A stretch of 64,000 nt of DNA from JABDMH01 sp965223105 (GTDB lineage: Bacteria > Bacteroidota > Bacteroidia > Chitinophagales > Saprospiraceae): assembly GCA_965223105.1 (NCBI GenBank), contig OZ244987.1, positions 6,386,001-6,450,000 on the forward strand. Direction: 5' to 3'. Numbering within the stretch: the first letter of the stretch is position 1; each line of letters opens with the position of its first letter. The translations under genes and the position numbers were made by a program. Below, in pieces: positions 1 to 6,924 of this stretch. The notes beneath the pieces were generated by a model that had not been told where the DNA came from, searched no databases, and saw only the letters and a list, made by a program, of their open reading frames with translations.

Positions 1-1
1 T

Positions 2-2494
2 ATGATCTGGAGGGATGTTCCTGCTCCACATTTCTCGGTATATCACGATCTATGGGTTTATGGAGGAATGACGCTGCATCCTTCCCTTACCCTTGAGGAT
101 TATACCGAGGTCTATTTCGTAACTGACAGTTTGGATCAGAAAATCAACCTGGCTGGAAAGCATCTCGGTGCTGTCTTTTTTTCCGGAACCGGATCCTGGA
201 ACCTGGTTGATTCGTTTTATGTAAACTATCAGACTTGGTTCATCTCTGGAGACTTTCACTCCAGGGGACATAAGATCAACATTTGGCAATATTGGATATC
301 CGATACGGACTCTGACGAAACCCAATCTCTAATCGACATCGACTCATCACATGTTGTGGTACGCAGAGACATCAATTTTTCGGGATCCTGGTTTGTTAAC
401 CTCAACTCCCACCAAATCAGTGCCACGGGATCTCTTATGGAATTTCCAGCTCGATCAGCCAGGATGTTTCACAGCGATCCACAACGTACTGGGAAAGGTC
501 CTTTATACAATGAGGTAATTTTCTCTAATCCTCAGGGAAAGGCCTACATTGAGCAGGACAACTATGCTGCACCCTCCATGACATTCACGAAGGTTCACTT
601 TCATGGAGATGGCGTGGTCCAGGGCTCGCACGATTTTGACAGCCTCATACTGTCTCCAGGCAAATCCTATTTTTTAGCAAGTGATTTAGAGCAAAGGATC
701 ATGCAGCACTTGCAGATTAGAGGAAACAATTGCGCACCGATCAACCTCTCTTCTACCGTACCAGGGCAAAAATCAACCATCAAGATGGAGAGGGGTCAGG
801 TGGATGGTGATTTCATCCAAATGCAAGATCAGATAGCTACTGGTGGAGCTTCATTTTTTGCCGGAACCAACAGCACCGATATTGCCAATTCCAATAGTGG
901 ATGGATTTTTCAACATAGCCCTGATTATACTGAATTTGGTCTGCTGGGTGATGATCAGGTCCTATGCTCCGGGAAATCGATCATCCTTAGTGCTTACAGC
1001 TTCACACCAAGTGAAACCTATCGGTGGTCGACTGGAAGCACTGATGACCATTTGGAAATCCGTAACCCAGGCACCTATGATGTGCAGGTCACTTTTGGCG
1101 ATAATTGCATCTTAAAAGATACTGTCTCGATCGTTGGCCTCCAAGATTTCAGGCCTGATTTAGGTCCTGACACTGTTCTATGCGAAGGACAAGAGCTGGT
1201 ACTCGATGCCAGTCTGTCCGCCAGTGGTGTGTCTTACTATTGGCAGGACCAAACCACTGATCCTACCTTTGATGTAAACCGTCCGGGACGGTACCATGTC
1301 CTTTTAGAATTATCGGGTTGTCAAGCAAAAGACACCATAGATGTGTCCTTTGTATCTGCAGCGGAGCTAGATCTGAGGGATGAGATTACCATCTGTGAAG
1401 GTGGCTCCTACGAGCTCAACGCCGATCTGGGTACAACATCGGCCACATATCTGTGGAGTGACCGGTCTTCAATGCCAAGCCTTATGGTAGGCCAACCGGG
1501 TTTGTACTGGGTCGAGGTGACAGCTAACCATTGCACCATACGAGACAGTGTTGTGATATCGACTATTCCTCAACCAGCGCAGTTTTTGCCTGTTTCCGTT
1601 TCCATATGTGACGGTGAGTCCTCTACTTTGGATGGTACCTATCCCGATGCCTCCTACCTTTGGTCCGACAGCTCCAGAGCTGCCATATTGCCGGTAGACA
1701 GCCCTGGAGTATACTGGCTACAACTAGCTGTTGATCAATGTATTGCCATCGATTCCACATTGGTAGAAGAGAGACCTTCACCCACATTAGAACTCGGAAG
1801 GGACACCCTTATCTGTCCCGGAGAAGATTTGACGTTAGAGGTTTCCAGTACTGGACTACAATTGGTTTGGTCAAATGGAGACACCACCAACTCCCATAAA
1901 GTCACGAATTCAGGAGCTGTTTGGGTGGCGGCCACTCAGAATGGTTGCACTACCTACGATACCATTCTAGTTTCATATCATCCTGCCTTATCGATCGACT
2001 TGGGACCAGACAGTACCATTTGTGAAGTTGACCAATTGGAGTTGGATGCAGGCTCATCGGCAGAGGCGACTTATCGATGGAACACGGGAAGCACCGACCA
2101 AAGAATTTTGGTCGACATTGCTGGGCTTTATTTTGTTGAAGTCGATGATGGCGTCTGTGCAATAAGGGATTCGATCACTATCGAGACTCGAAATTGCCTG
2201 TTTTACAAAGCTTACGCTCCCAACGGCTTTACCCCAAATGGTGATGCCATAAATGATCAATGGATCGTGCATTTTCCAGATAACCTGATCGTCCATTCTT
2301 ATGACCTCAAGATTTTCAACCGCTGGGGCAGCGTAATTTTCCATTCTACCGATCACACCCATGCTTGGGATGGGATGGTTGACGACCAGAAATCCAGCAC
2401 GGGCGTATATGTCTACCAATTAGAAATATCCTATGTTGATGATCACGGTCCTGGATCAGCTCAGGAATCCGGTACCATTACTGTAGTGAGGTAA
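2..2494 (+). CDS. Secreted Ig-like repeat protein with gliding-motility-type (T9SS type B) C-terminal domain, 5' partial
   Basis: The reading frame is open to the left edge and has no signal peptide, so the true start probably lies outside the window. Residues 1-310 form a region I do not recognise. From about residue 312 to 731 there are six tandem units of about 70 residues. Each has an LGPD-type entry, an IC/LC-x-G/E cysteine, a Y-x-W-S/N-x-G/D core, a PG-x-Y-x-V strand and a second cysteine before D-T/S-I, which suggests a disulfide-stabilised Ig or PKD-like fold. Residues 732-830 match the gliding-motility-associated C-terminal domain (APNGFTPNGDAIND, FNRWG, WDG, TGVYVY). In Bacteroidota that domain is a type B sorting signal for the type IX secretion system, so the protein is inferred to reach the cell surface or medium. 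Function beyond adhesion or surface display cannot be read from the sequence. Confidence 0.85.
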   Translation: MIWRDVPAPHFSVYHDLWVYGGMTLHPSLTLEDYTEVYFVTDSLDQKINLAGKHLGAVFFSGTGSWNLVDSFYVNYQTWFISGDFHSRGHKINIWQYWISDTDSDETQSLIDIDSSHVVVRRDINFSGSWFVNLNSHQISATGSLMEFPARSARMFHSDPQRTGKGPLYNEVIFSNPQGKAYIEQDNYAAPSMTFTKVHFHGDGVVQGSHDFDSLILSPGKSYFLASDLEQRIMQHLQIRGNNCAPINLSSTVPGQKSTIKMERGQVDGDFIQMQDQIATGGASFFAGTNSTDIANSNSGWIFQHSPDYTEFGLLGDDQVLCSGKSIILSAYSFTPSETYRWSTGSTDDHLEIRNPGTYDVQVTFGDNCILKDTVSIVGLQDFRPDLGPDTVLCEGQELVLDASLSASGVSYYWQDQTTDPTFDVNRPGRYHVLLELSGCQAKDTIDVSFVSAAELDLRDEITICEGGSYELNADLGTTSATYLWSDRSSMPSLMVGQPGLYWVEVTANHCTIRDSVVISTIPQPAQFLPVSVSICDGESSTLDGTYPDASYLWSDSSRAAILPVDSPGVYWLQLAVDQCIAIDSTLVEERPSPTLELGRDTLICPGEDLTLEVSSTGLQLVWSNGDTTNSHKVTNSGAVWVAATQNGCTTYDTILVSYHPALSIDLGPDSTICEVDQLELDAGSSAEATYRWNTGSTDQRILVDIAGLYFVEVDDGVCAIRDSITIETRNCLFYKAYAPNGFTPNGDAINDQWIVHFPDNLIVHSYDLKIFNRWGSVIFHSTDHTHAWDGMVDDQKSSTGVYVYQLEISYVDDHGPGSAQESGTITVVR

Positions 2495-2549
2495 ATCCAG
2501 CTTCCGTTGATCAGGCCAATATTTGGGATCTTCCATGATCGCAACCTAT

Positions 2550-2579
2550 TTGCTTACTATCGCAAAATCTTTATCTTTG
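2550..2579 (+). promoter_or_regulatory. Bacteroidota-type promoter for yceD-rpmF
   Basis: A TTG at 2550-2552 is followed after 19 bases by TATCTTTG at 2572-2579. This matches the Bacteroidota sigma-A consensus (TTG, about 20 bases, TAnnTTTG). The first ATG of the next gene lies 25 bases downstream, so the leader would be short. Confidence 0.65.
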
Positions 2580-2604
2580 CGCCACTTTCAGAAGTTCTTT
2601 GGTA

Positions 2605-3123
2605 ATGAAGGAGTTACAGGGTTTTGAAGTGCCTCTGTCCAGTTTGACCGATGGCATTCACAGATATCACTTTGCAATCGAGGATACTTTTTTTGCCGGA
2701 CTTACACAAGATATCTTGAGCAGTGGGAGTTTTGACGTTCAGCTGGTGCTAGACAAGACTAGTGATGTCATCGTTCTGCACTTGCAACATGAAGGCTTTG
2801 CAAATGTCAATTGTGATCGCTGCCTGGAGGCCATTAAACTACCCTTGAAGAGGGATACAAGAATCATCATCAAATTTGTTGATGAAGTGCGAGACGATGA
2901 TGAAATCACCTATTTAGTCAAAGGAACAGAGCGACTTGATCTGGCGCCTTTTATTTTTGAGGCAATTTCTCTGTCGTTGCCTTTGGTGAAGAAATATGAC
3001 TGTCAGAGTGATCCGGCAGCACCCTGTAATCCACAAGTACTAAAGATGTTGGATGAAGGTGAATCTACAGAAGAGCCTTCACCCGTTTGGGAAGAATTGA
3101 AGAAACTGAATTTTAAATCTTAA
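2605..3123 (+). CDS. yceD: YceD family (DUF177) protein
   Basis: This protein of 172 residues belongs to the DUF177/YceD family, whose E. coli member affects 23S rRNA accumulation. The sequence shows the family's CxxC (CDRC) in the middle and a second cysteine pair near the C-terminus (C-x7-C in CQSDPAAPC), a likely metal-binding arrangement in this branch. It lies 14 bases upstream of rpmF, the classical YceD-L32 pairing, which is the strongest support. A TTG six bases upstream (2599) is in frame, but the ATG at 2605 is preferred. A clear promoter lies just upstream. Confidence 0.85.
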   Translation: MKELQGFEVPLSSLTDGIHRYHFAIEDTFFAGLTQDILSSGSFDVQLVLDKTSDVIVLHLQHEGFANVNCDRCLEAIKLPLKRDTRIIIKFVDEVRDDDEITYLVKGTERLDLAPFIFEAISLSLPLVKKYDCQSDPAAPCNPQVLKMLDEGESTEEPSPVWEELKKLNFKS

Positions 3124-3137
3124 AAAAACTATGTGTT

Positions 3138-3332
3138 ATGGCACATCCTAAAAGTAGAATATCCCGGGCAAGAAAGCGCAAGCGCCGCACACATAAGAAG
3201 GCCACCCCTCCTCAGTTGGCCATTTGCAAAACCACAGGTGAACCTCATTTGTTTCATCGCGCCTATGAAGTAGATGGCACCTTGTACTACAAGGGAAAAG
3301 TACTGATACCAGCAGAAGAAGATCTTGAATAA
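3138..3332 (+). CDS. rpmF: 50S ribosomal protein L32
   Basis: At 64 residues this has the usual L32 length. It begins MAHPKSRISRARKRKRR, the strongly basic N-terminus of L32, followed by a short C-terminal segment with HLFHRAYEVDGTLYYKGK. The four-cysteine zinc ribbon of some L32 proteins is absent; only one cysteine remains, so this is the zinc-free form common in the phylum. It is a component of the large ribosomal subunit. It is co-transcribed with yceD (gap 14 bases) and followed by a strong intrinsic terminator at 3366. Confidence 0.95.
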   Translation: MAHPKSRISRARKRKRRTHKKATPPQLAICKTTGEPHLFHRAYEVDGTLYYKGKVLIPAEEDLE

Positions 3333-3365
3333 GGGAGCGCCGTATGAAGAGCAATCCTGTCTAAG

Positions 3366-3395
3366 AAACTCCCTTTCACCGAGAGGGAGTTTTTA
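3366..3395 (+). terminator. Rho-independent terminator after rpmF
   Basis: An inverted repeat AAACTCCCT (3366-3374) and AGGGAGTTT (3384-3392) can extend inward to a 12-pair stem including one G-T pair, with a three-base loop. Its right arm runs into a run of T at 3390-3394. It closes the yceD-rpmF unit before ridA. Confidence 0.85.
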
Positions 3396-3434
3396 CTTTA
3401 TGCCCAGGTATCAAAATTGTAAATTCGAGATGAG

Positions 3435-3836
3435 ATGAAAAGTATTGTTCATACTAAAGAAGCACCAGAGCCAGTAGGGCCCTATAATCAGGCAGTGGTT
3501 TGTCAGAATATCCTGTATGTCTCCGGTCAAATTGCGTTAGATCCAAAAACCGGAAAACTGGTTATGGGTGATATCGAAGCGGAAACCAACCAAGTCCTTC
3601 ACAACATACAAGCTATCCTTGCAGAGGCGGGGAGTGGTTTCGAACACGTGCTGAAATGTTCCGTCTTTGTAAAAGATATGCAACTATACAATCGAATTAA
3701 TCAAGTGTATTCAAATTACTTTTCCGAAGACACCGCCCCTGCTCGAGAATTGGTAGAGGTAGCCAATCTTCCCAAATTTGTAAACATTGAAATATCAGTC
3801 ATTGCCCATGTACCAGAATCGAAAGCAGAAGTATGA
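3435..3836 (+). CDS. ridA: RidA family enamine/imine deaminase
   Basis: This 133-residue protein has the length and layout of the YjgF/YER057c/UK114 family. Signature stretches are EAPEPVGPYNQAV near the N-terminus, LYVSGQI, and the C-terminal PARELVEVANLPKFVNIEISVIA. The arginine of the PAR motif, which binds the substrate carboxylate in active RidA proteins, is kept. RidA hydrolyses reactive 2-aminoacrylate and related imines formed by PLP enzymes, in the cytoplasm. Its stop codon overlaps the trpS start (ATGA at 3833-3836), so the two are probably translationally coupled. Confidence 0.92.
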   Translation: MKSIVHTKEAPEPVGPYNQAVVCQNILYVSGQIALDPKTGKLVMGDIEAETNQVLHNIQAILAEAGSGFEHVLKCSVFVKDMQLYNRINQVYSNYFSEDTAPARELVEVANLPKFVNIEISVIAHVPESKAEV

Positions 3837-4846
3837 GTGAACCGAAGAAAGTCCTGTCTTGTATTCAACCCACCGGCAACCTGCACTTTGGTCGATATTT
3901 CGGAGCCATTCAAAACTGGGTAAACCTGCAAAGCTCTTACGATTGTCTTTATGGGATCGTCAATTACCATGCGATGACCATGCCCTACAACATCAAGAAA
4001 TTGATCCCAAACACCTGGGAACTTGCCTTCAACTTAGTAGCCTGCGGTATCGAACCTGAGCGAATTTTCATCCAATCGCTGATCCCAGAACATGCGGAGT
4101 TGTCCTGGATATTCAATACCATGACCAGCTATGGTGAACTTTCCAGAATGACGCAATTTAAAGACAAGAGCAATCAGGTTAAGGAAACCTCCAAAGATGT
4201 GCTCATATCTAGTGCTCTTTATACCTACCCAGTACTTCAGGCAGCAGACATATTGATCTACAAGGCTGACTTTGTACCCGTCGGTAAAGATCAGGAGCAG
4301 CATTTGGAATTAACCCGGAATATTGGCCAACGATTCAACCACCACACCGGTAAGGATTATTTTGTGCTGCCGGAGCCACTATTTACAGAGATTCCCAAGG
4401 TCATGTCAACTGCGGATCCCAACCGAAAGATGAGCGCCAGCCTGGGTGAAAAGCACAACATCGATCTTTTTGCCGACCCACAAAAGATTCGTAAACAGAT
4501 CAGGTCAGCAGTAACTGACACTGGCGATGGGCCCCGGGATCAGATGAGTGCCGGTATCGAAAATCTCTTTGGCCTCCTAAAAGCAGCTGGTGATCATGAA
4601 GAATATGACGAAATGTTTAAGTCCTATTATGACGGGACCCTACAATATGGTCATCTGAAAGAAGTAGTTGGTGAGGCATTGGTGCAGGTGGCCAGTCCCA
4701 TTCAAGAAAGAAAAGCAGCAATTCTCACGAACAAAAAATCCATGAAAGAAAAGATCCGTGACTCATCACGTCAAATTAGACTACGCGCCCAGCAAACCCT
4801 GCATGAAGTGAAGGATTTGGTGGGTCTCTTAAATCCTCGTCTTTAA
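3833..4846 (+). CDS. trpS: Tryptophan--tRNA ligase
   Basis: This is a 337-residue class I aminoacyl-tRNA synthetase of the TrpRS family. The HIGH-type motif is GNLHFG at residues 15-20 after CIQPTG, and the KMSKS-type loop is KMSAS at 199-203. These, with the length and the PVGKDQEQHLELTR stretch, identify TrpRS rather than TyrRS. It charges tRNA-Trp in the cytoplasm. It overlaps ridA by four bases and is followed after 8 bases by the FAH hydrolase gene, so ridA-trpS-FAH looks like one transcription unit. Confidence 0.96.
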   Translation: MSEPKKVLSCIQPTGNLHFGRYFGAIQNWVNLQSSYDCLYGIVNYHAMTMPYNIKKLIPNTWELAFNLVACGIEPERIFIQSLIPEHAELSWIFNTMTSYGELSRMTQFKDKSNQVKETSKDVLISSALYTYPVLQAADILIYKADFVPVGKDQEQHLELTRNIGQRFNHHTGKDYFVLPEPLFTEIPKVMSTADPNRKMSASLGEKHNIDLFADPQKIRKQIRSAVTDTGDGPRDQMSAGIENLFGLLKAAGDHEEYDEMFKSYYDGTLQYGHLKEVVGEALVQVASPIQERKAAILTNKKSMKEKIRDSSRQIRLRAQQTLHEVKDLVGLLNPRL

Positions 4847-4854
4847 ATCCTGGT

Positions 4855-5463
4855 ATGAAGATCATCTGTGTCGGAAGAAATTATCGGGCTCATGCTGCAG
4901 AGCTTAACAACCCGGTACCAGAGGTTCCCATCATTTTCATGAAACCGGCCACCTCTTTGCTGGTAAACAACAAACCCTTCTATTATCCTGCCTTCACCAA
5001 GGATTTACATTATGAAGTAGAAGTTGTTTTGAAGATTTGCAAGAACGGCAGACACATCGAAAAACCTTTTGCCGAGTCATACTTTGATCAGATTGCTTTG
5101 GGTATTGACTTCACGGCTCGTGACGTTCAGCAAACATTAAAGCAAAAGGGACACCCTTGGGAGCTAGCCAAAGCTTTTGACCACTCTGCTGTAGTCAGCG
5201 ATTTTTATCCGGTCGAAAACTATCTCATAGATCAACTTGATTTCTCCTTGAAACAAAATGACCGGATCGTACAGCAGGGAAATACTGCCGATCTTATTTT
5301 TCAATTCGATGAATTGCTCTCTTTCATCTCCCGATATTTCAAACTGCAGGTCGGGGATTTAATCTTTACCGGCACCCCTGCAGGAGTGGGCCCGGTACAA
5401 ATAGGTGATACCTTAGATGGCTATCTGGAAAATACTCGAGTATTTACGTGTGAAATTAAGTAA
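4855..5463 (+). CDS. Fumarylacetoacetate hydrolase family protein (FAHD1-like acylpyruvase or oxaloacetate decarboxylase)
   Basis: At 202 residues this is the short, single-domain form of the FAH superfamily. The metal-binding acidic residues are visible: E54-x-E56 in YEVEVV and D85 in GIDFTARD. The C-terminal GDLIFTGTPAGVGPV is typical of the family. Short members such as human FAHD1 act on acylpyruvates or decarboxylate oxaloacetate, while others are 2-hydroxyhepta-2,4-diene-1,7-dioate isomerases. Gene context (trpS upstream, metK downstream) does not choose a substrate, so only the superfamily assignment is firm. Confidence 0.85.
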   Translation: MKIICVGRNYRAHAAELNNPVPEVPIIFMKPATSLLVNNKPFYYPAFTKDLHYEVEVVLKICKNGRHIEKPFAESYFDQIALGIDFTARDVQQTLKQKGHPWELAKAFDHSAVVSDFYPVENYLIDQLDFSLKQNDRIVQQGNTADLIFQFDELLSFISRYFKLQVGDLIFTGTPAGVGPVQIGDTLDGYLENTRVFTCEIK

Positions 5464-5493
5464 GGATCACATCTCAATGGTGTCGGAAAAAAT

Positions 5494-5501
5494 TAACTTT
5501 G
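5494..5501 (+). promoter_or_regulatory. Candidate -7 element of the metK promoter
   Basis: TAACTTTG at 5494-5501 fits TAnnTTTG and is followed by GCGACC, about 35 bases before the metK ATG. No good TTG is seen at the -33 distance, so the promoter is partial by eye. Confidence 0.45.
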
Positions 5502-5535
5502 CGACCAATTTACCACACATAACGAAATCTTATAT

Positions 5536-6789
5536 ATGGCCTATCTCTTTACATCTGAATCGGTTTCGGAAGGGCATCCAGACAAGATCGCTGATCAAAT
5601 TTCCGACGCAATTTTGGATTCCTTCCTGGCACAGGATCCAGATTCGCGTGTCGCCTGTGAAATCCTCGTTACTACTGGCCTGACGGTAATTTCCGGTGAA
5701 GTTACTTCAAAGGCATACATCGATGTCCAGAAGACTGCACGCGACGTGATTAAGCGAATTGGATATACAAAATCGTCCTATCAGTTTGATGCGGATTCGT
5801 GTGGGGTAATCTCTACCATCCATGAGCAATCTCCAGACATCGCCCAGGGAGTAGACATGGCTGAAAGAAAGGAACAAGGTGCTGGAGATCAGGGAATGAT
5901 GTTTGGATATGCCACCAATGAAACACCAAACTACATGCCCCTTGGTCTGGAATTGGCTCATTCCATCTTGAAACAATTGGCGGTGATTCGCAAAGCGGGT
6001 AAACACATGACCTATTTGGGTCCTGATGCCAAATCTCAAGTCACCATAAAGTATACCGATGATCACCAACCGATAGCCATCGACACCATTGTGATTTCTA
6101 CCCAACACGACGATTTTGCCTCAGAAAGCAAGATGTTGAAAACGATTAAGAAGGACATTGAGACCGTTCTGATGCCGTCAGTTCAGAAGAAATTGCCCGC
6201 TAAAATTCGAAAGTTGTTCGATCAGAAGTACAAACTCTTTGTAAATCCTACTGGAAAGTTTGTGATCGGCGGACCTCATGGAGATACCGGCCTAACGGGT
6301 AGGAAAATAATTGTAGATACCTATGGTGGTAAAGGTGCACATGGTGGTGGTGCGTTTTCTGGGAAGGATCCCAGTAAGGTTGATCGTTCTGCCGCCTATG
6401 CAACTCGTCATATGGCAAAAAATGTCGTTGCTGCAGGTCTGGCCAACCGTTGTCTTGTGCAGGTAGCCTATGCCATCGGGGTTGCTAAACCCGTGGGACT
6501 ATTTGTAAACACTTACGGAACTTGTCAAAAGGAAGGCCTCAAAGATGGGGTTATAGCCCAGAGGCTAGGCCAAATGTTTGACCTCCGCCCAGGTTCGATC
6601 ATTGAGAGATATGGTCTCAAGAATCCAATCTATTTTGAAACTGCTGCCTATGGCCATATGGGTAGGTCACCTAAGAAAAAGAAAGTCAAAATTGGTCTCA
6701 ATGGCAAAACAAAAACGGTGGAAGTGGAAACCTTCACCTGGGAAAAGTTAGACATGGTTGACACCATAAAAGAAGCTTTTCAACTTTAG
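5536..6789 (+). CDS. metK: S-adenosylmethionine synthetase
   Basis: This 417-residue enzyme condenses ATP and methionine to S-adenosylmethionine. It shows SESVSEGHPDKIADQISDA at the N-terminus (ATP and metal site), the GAGDQGMMFGYA hexapeptide region, GGPHGDTGLTGRK, and the glycine-rich GGKGAHGGGAFSGKD P-loop-like segment with DRSAAYATRH. All three MetK domains are complete. A C-terminal extension with a lysine-rich stretch (SPKKKKVKIG, near 6670-6700) makes it somewhat longer than E. coli MetK. I see no SAM riboswitch in the short leader. Confidence 0.97.
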   Translation: MAYLFTSESVSEGHPDKIADQISDAILDSFLAQDPDSRVACEILVTTGLTVISGEVTSKAYIDVQKTARDVIKRIGYTKSSYQFDADSCGVISTIHEQSPDIAQGVDMAERKEQGAGDQGMMFGYATNETPNYMPLGLELAHSILKQLAVIRKAGKHMTYLGPDAKSQVTIKYTDDHQPIAIDTIVISTQHDDFASESKMLKTIKKDIETVLMPSVQKKLPAKIRKLFDQKYKLFVNPTGKFVIGGPHGDTGLTGRKIIVDTYGGKGAHGGGAFSGKDPSKVDRSAAYATRHMAKNVVAAGLANRCLVQVAYAIGVAKPVGLFVNTYGTCQKEGLKDGVIAQRLGQMFDLRPGSIIERYGLKNPIYFETAAYGHMGRSPKKKKVKIGLNGKTKTVEVETFTWEKLDMVDTIKEAFQL

Positions 6790-6924
6790 ATCACTTAACC
6801 TGGTTTTACCGTAAGTGCAGGAATGATTTGCTACAAAACCAACCAGCTGCGATTCCAGGCACCTGACCTACTTTAAATATAATCATGATCGACTCCCCCT
6901 TTCTAAATCTAAGCTTTGACACCA

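Noticed and set aside
5464..5535. SAM riboswitch before metK
   Set aside because: The leader is too short for any known SAM riboswitch given the candidate -7 element at 5494-5501, and no conserved core is seen.
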